The translations under genes and the position numbers were made by a program. The notes under the pieces are model-generated. The model was given only the letters and a program-made list of their open reading frames with translations. It had not been told where the DNA came from and made no database searches. Positions 1 to 7,493 of a stretch of 64,000 nt of DNA are shown piece after piece; the stretch's first letter is position 1; each line of letters starts with the position of its first letter. The stretch covers positions 62,001 through 126,000 of the forward strand of contig NZ_FMZA01000002.1 of assembly GCF_900102685.1 (NCBI RefSeq). The letters are read 5' to 3'. Origin of the DNA: Melghirimyces thermohalophilus (GTDB lineage Bacteria; Bacillota; Bacilli; Thermoactinomycetales; DSM-45169).

Positions 1-1
1 C

Positions 2-451
2 TCGCCTGAGGCTCAGGCGGAGGCATCCGTGACCTACAACATGATCGTGGAAGGAATGTTGGCGGAGACGGGTTACTATTCCACCTTTATGAGTTTTAAA
101 CGGCTCGGGATCATGCCGGGGACCGTTCAAGCCTTTGAGTACCTGAAACGGGATGAGTCCCGCCACATTTGCTACGGGGTCTACCTTTTGTCCCGTTTGA
201 TCGCTGAACACGATCATATCTGGGACGTGGTTAATAAACGGATGGAGCTTTTGCTGGAACCGGCGATCGGGGTGGTGCAGGATATCATCGGTGAAGTGGA
301 TGAACTGCCCTTCGGGCTGGATAAAGATGAAATGATTCAATACTCCATGAAACAGTTTGGCGCTCGGATGAACGCCTTGGAGCGGGCCCGCAACCTGTCC
401 GTGGAAAAGATCCAGCAAGCGACCGAGGAAGAGCTGGGGGAAGCTCAGTAA
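2..451 (+). CDS. R2-like ligand-binding oxidase (R2lox), 3' part only
   Basis: The reading frame is already open at the window edge, so the N-terminus is missing. The visible part has the second half of a ferritin-like metal site: a Glu in YNMIVEG, then Glu and His in DESRH. In R2lox proteins these correspond to three of the six ligands of a Mn/Fe centre. A Tyr lies five residues before the first Glu, the spacing known for the Tyr that forms the Val-Tyr ether cross-link in R2lox, which favours R2lox over a true ribonucleotide reductase small subunit. R2lox binds a long-chain fatty acid and is thought to be an oxidase; its substrate is unknown. The AarF gene follows 40 bp downstream and may be co-transcribed. 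The other metal ligands lie outside the window. Confidence 0.8.
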   Translation, partial: SPEAQAEASVTYNMIVEGMLAETGYYSTFMSFKRLGIMPGTVQAFEYLKRDESRHICYGVYLLSRLIAEHDHIWDVVNKRMELLLEPAIGVVQDIIGEVDELPFGLDKDEMIQYSMKQFGARMNALERARNLSVEKIQQATEEELGEAQ

Positions 452-491
452 AAGTGTCTGCTTACAATCGGTCCGCGGGGGGAGGGAGAAT

Positions 492-2240
492 ATGGGCGCC
501 ATGCCGGCGGAACGGTTAAGCCCTGAAGAGGAAAGGGTTTTTGAGGGGGATAAAGAACACCGGCGGCAGGAGATTGAAATGATGCGTGCCCGCATCACCC
601 GAAGCCGACGATTTCGTGCCATGGTTCGGGTATTTACCAAACATGGCCTCATGCATCTGTTGGACCCGAAAACAGGCCAGTTATTTGGAGGCGTTCGGGG
701 GCGGGAGGATGAAGAACGATTGCGTAATATCGGCCGCCGCCTTCGATTGGCCTTCGAGGAGCTGGGTCCCACCTTTATCAAGTTGGGTCAGGTGCTGGTT
801 ACCAGGCAAGAACTTCTTCCAGACCCGGTAACGGCGGAGCTGGCTCAGTTGATGGATGAGGTGCCCCCTGAGCCCTTCTCCCGCATGGCGGTGGTGTTGG
901 ATGATGACGGGCCGGAGAGTTTGCAGGCCTTCGAATGGATCGATCCGGAGCCGATCGGCTCCGCATCCTTGGCCCAGGTGTATCGTGCTCGGCTGCAGGA
1001 TGGGCGGGAGTGTGCGGTGAAAGTGGTCCGGCCGACAGTGGATAAGCTGTTTCAAACAGATATCGCCATCATCCGAAAGATGGCTGGGCGCCTTCACAAA
1101 CGGTTGCCCCCTCAAGTGGCCCTTTCCGTCGATCTGCCGGGGTTGATCGATGATTACTACAGCAGCTCCGTCGATGAGCTGGATATGCGTTCGGAAGCGA
1201 GGAATATGAAGGAACACGCTCGGCTGGGCGAGGAGTTTGAAACGATCGGCGTCCCGGACGTTTATTACGCGTCGAGCCGAGTGTTGGTCATGGAGTTTAT
1301 CGATGGGTGGAATCTAAAGGAATTTCCTGTGGATTTTTTCACCTTTGAAGAGCGCTTTGAGCGGATGGTAGATTTGGCCCACTATTATGTAAAAACCTTT
1401 TCCGAAGGGTATTATCACGCCGATCCCCACGGATCTAATCTGATGGTGGATAAACGAACCAAGAAGATCATCGGGATTGACTGGGGGATGGTCGGTCGGA
1501 TGGATACCTTGCATACCGAGGCTATCTTTCGCTCTCTGCTTCACATCCGCCTGAATCAGGCGGAGGATGCAGCGGAGTCCGCTCTCGATTTGATCCAACC
1601 GACGGCCTACACCGATCCGGTCCGGTTAAAAGATGAGCTTCGCTCCATGTGTATTCATTATGTCAATAGCGAGCAGGGAAGCCGGTTCAACTGGGGACAT
1701 CTGCTGCTGCAATTGATCCAGATTGGCATGCGTAACCATTGCCGGATACCGACTGGGTTGGCCTTGTGGTCCAAAGGATTTACCGCGGCTGAAGGTACGG
1801 CCCGCTGGCTCTGTCCGGAAATCAGTTACCATACGGTGGTGGAGTCGGCAGATGTGCAAATTTTGCGCCGCTGGCTTTCCCGACGGTTTAATTTCCGGGC
1901 CAATGCCAGTCTGATTGCCGAAATGGGTAAGTTGGCCGGCACCTTGCCTCGCCGTTTAAACAAGATATTGGAAAAGCTAGCCTGGAACGATCTCAAGGTA
2001 CCAGTGGAGCATCGGATCCCCGACGAGTCTGCCCGCTTGCTCAATCGTACGGTTAATCGGTTAACCTTGGGTATTTTGGCTGGCGCCTTGTTTGCCGGTT
2101 CGGCGATGCTCGTCACTTTTGGCGCGAATGGGATAGACGAAATGCCTTTGATCCGTTGGTTAGGCGAAGGAATGCTGTGGGGATCGGCGGTACTGTCAGT
2201 CTATGTCATCTGGCGGGTGATTCGATCCAAGCGGGGCTGA
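492..2240 (+). CDS. AarF/ABC1/UbiB-family atypical kinase
   Basis: The 582-residue protein carries the ABC1 signature: KxGQ at about 97-100, an alanine-rich nucleotide loop (SASLAQVY, 157-164), the invariant Lys in AVKVV (177), HADPHGSN with catalytic Asp311 and Asn316, and DWG (Asp330) where most family members have DFG. Two hydrophobic stretches near the C-terminus (about 522-545 and 556-575) are probable membrane helices, usual for bacterial members. The start is supported by GGGGGAGGGAG just upstream. Family members support isoprenoid-quinone biosynthesis or lipid homeostasis as ATPases; the exact role in Firmicutes is not settled. It follows the R2lox gene closely, and a small coiled-coil ORF follows. 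Confidence 0.9.
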   Translation: MGAMPAERLSPEEERVFEGDKEHRRQEIEMMRARITRSRRFRAMVRVFTKHGLMHLLDPKTGQLFGGVRGREDEERLRNIGRRLRLAFEELGPTFIKLGQVLVTRQELLPDPVTAELAQLMDEVPPEPFSRMAVVLDDDGPESLQAFEWIDPEPIGSASLAQVYRARLQDGRECAVKVVRPTVDKLFQTDIAIIRKMAGRLHKRLPPQVALSVDLPGLIDDYYSSSVDELDMRSEARNMKEHARLGEEFETIGVPDVYYASSRVLVMEFIDGWNLKEFPVDFFTFEERFERMVDLAHYYVKTFSEGYYHADPHGSNLMVDKRTKKIIGIDWGMVGRMDTLHTEAIFRSLLHIRLNQAEDAAESALDLIQPTAYTDPVRLKDELRSMCIHYVNSEQGSRFNWGHLLLQLIQIGMRNHCRIPTGLALWSKGFTAAEGTARWLCPEISYHTVVESADVQILRRWLSRRFNFRANASLIAEMGKLAGTLPRRLNKILEKLAWNDLKVPVEHRIPDESARLLNRTVNRLTLGILAGALFAGSAMLVTFGANGIDEMPLIRWLGEGMLWGSAVLSVYVIWRVIRSKRG

Positions 2241-2265
2241 TCCAAATAAACAGGGAGAGATGCGG

Positions 2266-2598
2266 ATGGAGCCGAAAAGGATGTCGATGGAGGAAAGGAT
2301 ACAAGCTTTTTATCGGCAGAGCGGGGGTCCTAACAATCCTCAGATCCCTGAGTTGTTGGAGAAACATCTGTTATACGGGAAAGATCACGGGATGGATGGT
2401 TACAAGGAAACCTTCGAAGATGCGGTGATGGATACCGTACTCCAGGACCCCAGCCTGCTGCTGTTGTATGAACGGTTCCAAAGATGGAGGCTGAATCGGG
2501 ATCAAGAGCGTAATCAAAGCCAACAGCTGGAGGAAACCATCAAAGGCTTAGAACGGGAGGTTCGAGAACTAAAAGAGAAGTTGAACCAGAGGGCTTGA
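2266..2598 (+). CDS. Small coiled-coil protein of unknown function
   Basis: I do not recognise this protein of about 110 residues. The N-terminal half is helical and soluble. The last 35 residues, rich in Glu, Lys, Arg and Gln with leucines at heptad spacing, look like a coiled coil. Two ATGs compete, at 2260 and 2266. AGGGAG at 2252-2257 is too close to the first, so 2266 is preferred. It starts 25 bp after the kinase gene and is probably in the same transcript. Confidence 0.7.
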   Translation: MEPKRMSMEERIQAFYRQSGGPNNPQIPELLEKHLLYGKDHGMDGYKETFEDAVMDTVLQDPSLLLLYERFQRWRLNRDQERNQSQQLEETIKGLEREVRELKEKLNQRA

Positions 2599-2692
2599 AA
2601 AATTAGGCTGTAACCTCCTGTCGGAAGCCTATCCACCCGTACTCCTTACTGAATAGGATGACGTTGAACGCTGGGAAAAGGAGGGGTTAAAA

Positions 2693-2797
2693 ATGAGCGG
2701 TGGTTATGGATATGGTTTCGGCCTGAGGCGCCTGCTGTTGTATCTGCTGGTGATTGCCACCATCTTTGGACTGGTGGGTGCCATTGGAGGATATTAA
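2693..2797 (+). CDS. YjcZ-like small Gly/Tyr-rich membrane peptide
   Basis: A 34-codon ORF preceded by AAAAGGAGGGG with ideal spacing. The N-terminus is MSGGYGYGFG, followed by one hydrophobic helix (LLLYLLVIATIFGLVGAIGG). This layout, a Gly/Tyr tract then one short transmembrane helix, is that of the YjcZ/SscA-type small sporulation proteins of Bacillus. The assignment rests on composition and layout only. A strong hairpin follows about 55 bp downstream. Confidence 0.6.
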   Translation: MSGGYGYGFGLRRLLLYLLVIATIFGLVGAIGGY

Positions 2798-2850
2798 AAA
2801 AGCGCCTATCGATTGAACGGCAGCGGGTCATAACAAAACTCCATTTTTCC

Positions 2851-2882
2851 AAAGACCAAGCCGGGGATCCGGCTTGGTCTTT
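2851..2882. terminator. Bidirectional intrinsic terminator
   Basis: Near-perfect hairpin AAAGACCAAGCCGG / CCGGCTTGGTCTTT with a 4-nt loop, T-rich on the plus side and A-rich before it. It ends both the small peptide gene (plus) and the convergent gene starting at 3113 (minus). Confidence 0.85.
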
Positions 2883-2888
2883 TGCCTT

Positions 2889-3113
2889 TCAGTCACCTAT
2901 ATCGTTCCGTTTTTGCTGCAGCTTGGCTCGGGCTAACTCATCCTCCAGCTTTCCGATTCCCCGGCTCAGGGCCATCACGGTCAGTTGAGCGAGAGATGCC
3001 GCTTCCAGCTCCGGCGTTTTTAATTGTTGAGTTTCCTTCAACAGCTTCCGCAAGCGTTTCAACTCATCGTCGGGGATAACCACTTCGCCTTCCCCCGGTA
3101 CCTTTACTTTCAT
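2889..3113 (-). CDS. Small charged helical protein of unknown function
   Basis: Begins with ATG at 3113 behind GGAAAGGAGAGGG; upstream in-frame starts lack a ribosome site. The product is 74 residues: a short beta-like N-terminus (KVKVPGEGEVVIPDDEL) followed by helical, Lys/Glu-rich sequence. No membrane segment or cysteine is visible. I do not recognise the family. It converges on the 2693 peptide gene at a shared terminator. Confidence 0.6.
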   Translation of the reverse strand: MKVKVPGEGEVVIPDDELKRLRKLLKETQQLKTPELEAASLAQLTVMALSRGIGKLEDELARAKLQQKRNDIGD

Positions 3114-3222
3114 TTTCCCTCTCCTTTCCAGAATCTTATCCACCATTATGGATGGTCGCCGGATCATTTTAAACCGTATTTTCTCGTGGAAAAGGGAATA
3201 ATTGAAAAGAGGAGGAATTGAT

Positions 3223-3417
3223 ATGAGGATTCGACATCATATGCCCGTCAATGAAATCTCACGAAACTGGCCGGAAACGAAACCTGTATTGGAAGAGTAT
3301 GGCATACCCCAGGACACGGATGCCTCTCTGCATGAGGTGTGTTTTGGCATCACATTGAAACGACTGGTAGAAGGTTTAAATGATGCCGTTGATTCCCATG
3401 ACGGAGAGGATAGATAA
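3223..3417 (+). CDS. DUF1858-like small protein
   Basis: The 64-residue product has the fold pattern of DUF1858 / ScdA-N-like domains: MPVNEISRNWPETKPVLEEYGI, then a conserved-looking leucine/cysteine segment and LKRLVEGLN. These domains occur alone or fused to hybrid-cluster and iron-sulfur repair proteins. Here the usual cysteine after the GI motif is absent; one Cys remains near residue 40. ATG at 3223 is chosen because GAGGAGG lies 8 nt upstream; an in-frame ATG at 3202 has no such site. It converges with the secreted-protein gene on the other strand. Confidence 0.6.
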   Translation: MRIRHHMPVNEISRNWPETKPVLEEYGIPQDTDASLHEVCFGITLKRLVEGLNDAVDSHDGEDR

Positions 3418-3454
3418 TCCACGGGGACTGCAAGACATTGGGACAATCACCGGT

Positions 3455-3985
3455 TCATCTGGCAAGATCCTCGGAAAGATCTTTTTTCCTGATACCGGTT
3501 GGTTGTTGCTGGGAATCCCGGAGCAAAGAGCCATCGGTTTCCACCCGCTTGATGAGAGGGCTTTGTACATAACCCTTGATCCGATTCGAGTTTAAGCGGA
3601 CCTGCACAATATCTGGAAAAATATGATCCACAATTTGAGCGTCCTGTTTTCGATGGAGCGATTTTTTTTGTTCGGCCTTCACCTCTTTGTGAAATTGTAC
3701 CGTCAGGATCACTTCTTTATTGGAGGAGGGATCAGCACCTTTTTCCCCCCTGGCGAAAGATCTGGCGGCAGGTGTGGAACCATCGGCTTCATCCCTTTGC
3801 TGCTCCGCTTTTTTACCTCCGGAGGATCGTGGTTGGTAAGCGGAATAAATCCGATCCGGCGACGGGCCGGGTCGAAACGTTTGCTTGATTTTCTGTTCAC
3901 GAGCATCCATCGCAAAGGTGACAGTCATCGGCAATCCGAAACTGACGCCGCAAATCATGAGCCCGGTCAGAAATTTTTTTACCAT
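3455..3985 (-). CDS. Secreted protein with a subtilisin-propeptide-like (I9-like) segment
   Basis: ATG at 3985 follows GCGGAGGT with 6-nt spacing. The N-terminus is a clear signal peptide (MVKKFLTGLMICGVSFGLPM, cleavage near TFAMDA). After a charged, probably disordered linker (Ser/Arg/Lys/Gly-rich, about 30-80), the region from about residue 90 (ILTVQFHKEV... then IVDHIFPDIVQVRL) resembles the propeptide/inhibitor-I9 part of S8 serine proteases. No protease domain follows; the protein stops after about 176 residues. It could be a stand-alone inhibitor or chaperone, or the 5' remnant of a protease gene. Function is inferred from a short similarity only. Confidence 0.45.
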   Translation of the reverse strand: MVKKFLTGLMICGVSFGLPMTVTFAMDAREQKIKQTFRPGPSPDRIYSAYQPRSSGGKKAEQQRDEADGSTPAARSFARGEKGADPSSNKEVILTVQFHKEVKAEQKKSLHRKQDAQIVDHIFPDIVQVRLNSNRIKGYVQSPLIKRVETDGSLLRDSQQQPTGIRKKDLSEDLAR

Positions 3986-4403
3986 CGTATTACCTCCGCA
4001 ATTTGATTCCAATGCATACCAAGCCAAGTCCGATTGGTCTCATCGTACGGGATATCGCTTTCATTGCTCAATATCCCGTCAGTACAAAATGGGATGAGAC
4101 CCTGGATATAGATTCCAAAGAGGGATTCTTCTCAAAAAGAGACGGCGAAAAGGCGGGGCTCCCCGTCCATTAAGGCATCTGTGATATAGGTCATTTTTCG
4201 GAAGGCTAAATATCACCCCTTTTTAAAATGGTGTAATTTTCCGGACGGAAAAAGGGGTTTGATTTCGAATAATAGAAATAAGTGAAATATCGCTGGAAGC
4301 GTTGTGATGAAATGGAAAATTGGTTGCGAAGGAAGTGGTTTCTGCAAGGCTGTCCTCGCAAGTCTCCTGTCATGACGCTTCGGGAATGAAAGGGTCAGAT
4401 TCG
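3986..4403. other. Intergenic region between divergent secreted-protein and LCP genes
   Basis: About 420 bp without a supported gene. It holds a large two-tier inverted repeat (4036-4101, listed separately) and an AT-rich stretch at 4200-4315. Promoters for both divergent genes should lie here, but I cannot assign one with confidence. Confidence 0.5.
4036..4101. repeat. Two-tier interrupted palindrome
   Basis: Outer arms GGTCTCATC (4036-4044) and GATGAGACC (4093-4101) pair perfectly. Nested inside are GTAC GGGATAT (4045-4055) and ATATCCC (4071-4077) followed by GTAC (4082-4085). The arrangement forms a 66-nt hairpin on either strand. It lies 50 bp upstream of the minus-strand start at 3985 and about 300 bp before the LCP gene. 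Confidence 0.75.
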
Positions 4404-5300
4404 ATGAAATGGTTGAAAATGTTCCTCTTGCTAGTGCTCATCGCGGGGTGCGGGGTGGCAGGATACGGGTTGTATCTGTATGATGCCGCCTTTGACACGG
4501 CCAAAGAGATGTATCAACCCGGGCGAGAAAAATCGGATCTCCGCCGGAAGGATGTTTCCGTTGAGGCTGGGGATCCCATCTCCATCTTGGTGATGGGAGT
4601 GGATGAACGGCAGGGGGACCGTGGGCGAACCGATGCTATGATGGTGCTGGGGGTCAACCCCCGGAGGGATTCGGTCTTGATGTTTAGCATCCCGCGGGAC
4701 ACCCGGACCCAAATTCCAGGCCATGGACCGGATAAGATTAATCATGCTTACGCATATGGCGGTGTGCCTCTGGCGACGAAGACGGTGGAACAATTTCTCG
4801 ATGTACCGGTGGACTATTATGTCGAGGTGAATATGAAAGGGTTTGAAAGGGTCGTTAATCAGTTGGGCGGAGTAAACGTACACAATGAATTCGCCTTTCA
4901 GTTAGAAGGGTATCAATTTCCCGAGGGGAACTTGCACTTGAATGGAGCTGAGGCGCTCAAATATGCCCGGATGCGCAAAGATGACCCCCGAGGGGATATC
5001 GGACGGGGGGAGCGTCAGCAGGAGGTGTTGGCTCAGGTGATGACCCGGGCGAAAAATCCCGTCAACGTGACCCGAATGTCGGACATTTTGCGTAGTCTCG
5101 GTGATAATGTAAAAACCAACCTCTCTCCGGATGAGCTGCAGACGATGACCCGGGATTACCGTTCCGCTATTGACCAGATTGAGCACCTGAAGGTGCAGGG
5201 GTCCGGGGAGCGTCTCGACGGCGTCTGGTATTACATCGTTTCAGATGAGGAGCGTCAGCGGATTACCCGGGAACTAAATCAGCAACTGGGACTTTTCTAA
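4404..5300 (+). CDS. LytR-CpsA-Psr (LCP) family cell-wall glycopolymer transferase
   Basis: The product has an N-terminal membrane anchor (about residues 4-24) and an extracellular LCP domain. Typical blocks are visible: ILVMGVDER, the Arg/Asp pair in RGRTDAMMVLGVNP, FSIPRDTR, and GPDKINHAYAYGG, followed by GVNVHNEF and ALKYARMRKDDPRGDIGRGERQQ with its arginines. LCP enzymes move undecaprenyl-linked teichoic acid or other glycopolymers onto peptidoglycan outside the membrane. ATG at 4404 is chosen because AAAGGG lies 9 nt upstream and the anchor begins there; an in-frame extension to 4320 would precede the anchor with unlikely sequence. Length (298 aa) is normal. Confidence 0.9.
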   Translation: MKWLKMFLLLVLIAGCGVAGYGLYLYDAAFDTAKEMYQPGREKSDLRRKDVSVEAGDPISILVMGVDERQGDRGRTDAMMVLGVNPRRDSVLMFSIPRDTRTQIPGHGPDKINHAYAYGGVPLATKTVEQFLDVPVDYYVEVNMKGFERVVNQLGGVNVHNEFAFQLEGYQFPEGNLHLNGAEALKYARMRKDDPRGDIGRGERQQEVLAQVMTRAKNPVNVTRMSDILRSLGDNVKTNLSPDELQTMTRDYRSAIDQIEHLKVQGSGERLDGVWYYIVSDEERQRITRELNQQLGLF

Positions 5301-5333
5301 TGAAATGTTTTTATTTTTAAGAAGGCAGAACCC

Positions 5334-5361
5334 CATATTTGCACCGGGAAGCGAATACAAT
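5334..5361 (+). promoter_or_regulatory. Possible mother-cell sigma-E-type promoter
   Basis: CATATT at 5334-5339 and AATACAAT at 5354-5361 are separated by 14 nt. Sigma-E promoters of Bacillus use a -35 near ATATT and a -10 near CATACAAT with similar spacing. It would drive the gene at 5412. Based on motif likeness only. Confidence 0.35.
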
Positions 5362-5411
5362 AGGAGCAGGTGAAGATGGATCCTCATGGGGTGCTAAAGG
5401 AGGAAACCGAT

Positions 5412-5957
5412 GTGAATATCCCCATGGTCCCGATGATCATTCTGTGGTGTGCGGCTCTGATGCTAGGTTTCATCCCCACTGAAACCCATGTCCCCCCCTT
5501 GGAGAAACCCCTCGCACCGATGGCCGAAGAAAAGTCTCCTGGGAAGTCTACAACCAAAAATCCTGTGGATAAGGACTGGTTTGACCGGAGTGACGCTCAT
5601 CTGGCGCGCGTTGACGAGGTCCTCCGCCGCTTTCAATACACCTTTCCGGAGTACTCGGAGTATGATCCCGAAGAGGGCCGGCAATTGTTGCGGGACTTGG
5701 ACGCCCTGCAGGCGGCCATCGAAGGAACGAAACCACCTGATGGACCGGCGGAGCTTACCACCTTTGCCGCGGGTCTCCATGAAGTTCTGTCCGAACGCCT
5801 GAACAAGGTCCGGTATATGATTCAACACTACATGTCCGGTGACTGGAGAGCGGCGCAAAAGGCTCGAGAGGAATGGAAAAGGGATCATCGCTTGGAGCGT
5901 TGGGTAAAAGATTATCATCAGATGAGAGACCGATACCTCAGTAAAGGAAGCCTGTAA
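5412..5957 (+). CDS. Membrane-anchored or secreted helical protein of unknown function
   Basis: A GTG at 5412 lies 7 nt after AAAGGAGG and begins MNIPMVPMIILWCAALMLGF, a signal-anchor-like segment; the in-frame ATG at 5376 lacks a ribosome site. After a Pro/Lys-rich linker, residues 50-180 are acidic and helical, with many aromatic residues (WFDR, FQYTFPEYSEYDPEEG, WKRDH). No family is recognised. A sigma-E-like promoter sits upstream, which would suit a sporulation protein, but that is inference. It is followed directly by a terminator. Confidence 0.6.
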   Translation: MNIPMVPMIILWCAALMLGFIPTETHVPPLEKPLAPMAEEKSPGKSTTKNPVDKDWFDRSDAHLARVDEVLRRFQYTFPEYSEYDPEEGRQLLRDLDALQAAIEGTKPPDGPAELTTFAAGLHEVLSERLNKVRYMIQHYMSGDWRAAQKAREEWKRDHRLERWVKDYHQMRDRYLSKGSL

Positions 5958-5960
5958 TGC

Positions 5961-5986
5961 AGAGAGCTCCCAGGGGCTCTTTTTTT
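5961..5986 (+). terminator. Intrinsic terminator
   Basis: AGAGCTCCC / GGGGCTCT hairpin with a 2-nt loop followed by seven T, directly after the stop codon of the preceding gene. Confidence 0.8.
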
Positions 5987-6120
5987 ATGGAGGTTCAAGG
6001 GAATCAACACCGGCGAAGGTCTCTTATTGAAAAGGCGACGTTCAAAACGGACCCAAAATGGATTCTGATCCCGAATAATGGTGTAGAAAAGGAAACTTTT
6101 TTTAATAAGGAGGAAGACGG

Positions 6121-6960
6121 TTGAGAAAGATGCCAGTTCGTTTCGTATCTTTGGCTTGGGTGCTGATGTTCGCCCTGACGATGGTCATTCCCCCTTTTCA
6201 AGTGGCCGCCGATGACAAAAGGGAGGATCCAGCAAAAGGTCAATATCTAGATGCAGCTGCTAAAAAAGGGGAGGGTGGGAAATACTTGGACGTTGTTGGT
6301 GAGCGGCAATACGATCTTGAGGCGGACCATCATTTTATCACCCAGGGAAACATCGAAGATATCGCAGCCCGCATCAAAGCCGGGTTGGTGGGTGAGAAGC
6401 TCGAAAACATCGAGGGAAACTGGACCTTCCAGGTGGAGGGGGCAGAGGGGGATGAGGCTATAAAGATCGTTCCCGATCGAGGCGGAAAAGCCAGGGCCGA
6501 CTTTTCCATCCTCCATGGCCCTTTGACCACCGGCAAGGCTTTTAACATCCACGTGATCTTCGAAGGCAGGGTCAATGGTGAGCGGCAAACCGTACAGGAG
6601 ACGTACGAATTGAAGGTTCCCGGCACCAAAGCAACCTATGACTTCAATGGCGGCAAAAACACTGTCACCGGCCATTTGAAACAGGCGAAAAAAGCCCATG
6701 GGAATTGGGTCATCGGTCTCTATGACCAGGATGGAGACGAAATCACTGACAGGGAATTTACCGATGTCGATGGCCTCAGCCAATCCGCCAACTTTAAAAG
6801 CCTGAAACCTGGTGAATATCAGGGAGAAGTTATTTTTGAGGGCACTGTTGACGGCAAAAAATTGACTGTCTGGGACTATGTTCGCTTTACAGTGACGAAA
6901 GACGGTGGATACCTCATCTCCGATGGGAAGGATGGGGATCCTGATCACGGATCCCGATAA
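6121..6960 (+). CDS. Secreted protein with two repeated beta-sandwich-like units
   Basis: TTG at 6121 lies 7 nt after AAGGAGG; the next ATG (6130) is too far from it. The first 30 residues form a signal peptide ending near QVAADD. The mature part has two similar units. Unit one (about 115-160) contains ADFSILHGPLTTGKAFNIHVIFEGRVNG then VQETYELKV. Unit two (about 215-265) contains ANFKSLKPGEYQGEVIFEGTVDG then VWDYVRFTV. The shared VIFEG.V.G core suggests duplicated Ig-like strands. The C-terminus is acidic and glycine-rich. Family and function are not recognised; an extracellular structural or surface protein is likely. Confidence 0.65.
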   Translation: MRKMPVRFVSLAWVLMFALTMVIPPFQVAADDKREDPAKGQYLDAAAKKGEGGKYLDVVGERQYDLEADHHFITQGNIEDIAARIKAGLVGEKLENIEGNWTFQVEGAEGDEAIKIVPDRGGKARADFSILHGPLTTGKAFNIHVIFEGRVNGERQTVQETYELKVPGTKATYDFNGGKNTVTGHLKQAKKAHGNWVIGLYDQDGDEITDREFTDVDGLSQSANFKSLKPGEYQGEVIFEGTVDGKKLTVWDYVRFTVTKDGGYLISDGKDGDPDHGSR

Positions 6961-7079
6961 CACCCGATGACAGGATCGAGGATATTATAGGCGGTTCGAT
7001 GCCCCAGACCGCTGTCTAAGAGACAACCGCCATGTCTACAGCTGCATAAGGAAAGAAGAAGCCACTCTATAAAATGATG

Positions 7080-7106
7080 CCGTCTCAGCCTGGACTGAGA
7101 CGGTTT
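7080..7106 (+). terminator. Hairpin terminator-like structure
   Basis: Perfect 9-bp stem CCGTCTCAG / CTGAGACGG with a 6-nt loop, then TTTAAT. It lies 120 bp after the preceding gene; nothing else is seen between 6961 and the tRNA promoter. Confidence 0.6.
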
Positions 7107-7214
7107 AATCGTATGGGTCATCTTCGACGGTCGCAACGGTGGACTCATTAACGGTCTTAAATGAGATCATATCGCCTCAGGGGTTTTCTTTTATAAAATA
7201 CTTGCCATTCACCC

Positions 7215-7243
7215 TTGACTTCTTAGCCTCTATCCTATAAAAT
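7215..7243 (+). promoter_or_regulatory. Sigma-A promoter for the tRNA pair
   Basis: TTGACT at 7215-7220 and TAAAAT at 7238-7243 with a 17-nt spacer, about 19 bp before the first tRNA. Confidence 0.65.
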
Positions 7244-7261
7244 AAAAATTGTCGTCATTGG

Positions 7262-7337
<76 letters not shown>

Positions 7338-7363
7338 TACATACTCTTTATACTTTTGCTCAT

Positions 7364-7439
7364 GGGGCATTAGCTCAGCTGGGAGAGCGCTACACTGGCA
7401 GTGTAGAGGTCAGCGGTTCGAGCCCGCTATGCTCCACCA
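7364..7439 (+). tRNA. tRNA-Ala (GGC)
   Basis: A 76-nt cloverleaf with encoded CCA; anticodon GGC at 7397-7399. The acceptor stem GGGGCAT / ATGCTCC contains the G3-U70 wobble pair that marks alanine tRNAs. It lies 26 bp after the initiator tRNA and shares its promoter and terminator. Confidence 0.95.
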
Positions 7440-7444
7440 AAGTA

Positions 7445-7470
7445 CCCCGTCGCATTTGCGACGGGGTTTT
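7445..7470 (+). terminator. Terminator of the tRNA operon
   Basis: CCCCGTCGC / GCGACGGGG hairpin followed by TTTT, five bases after the tRNA-Ala CCA. Confidence 0.85.
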
Positions 7471-7493
7471 CCTTTGGCTAAATGGACGTCGAT

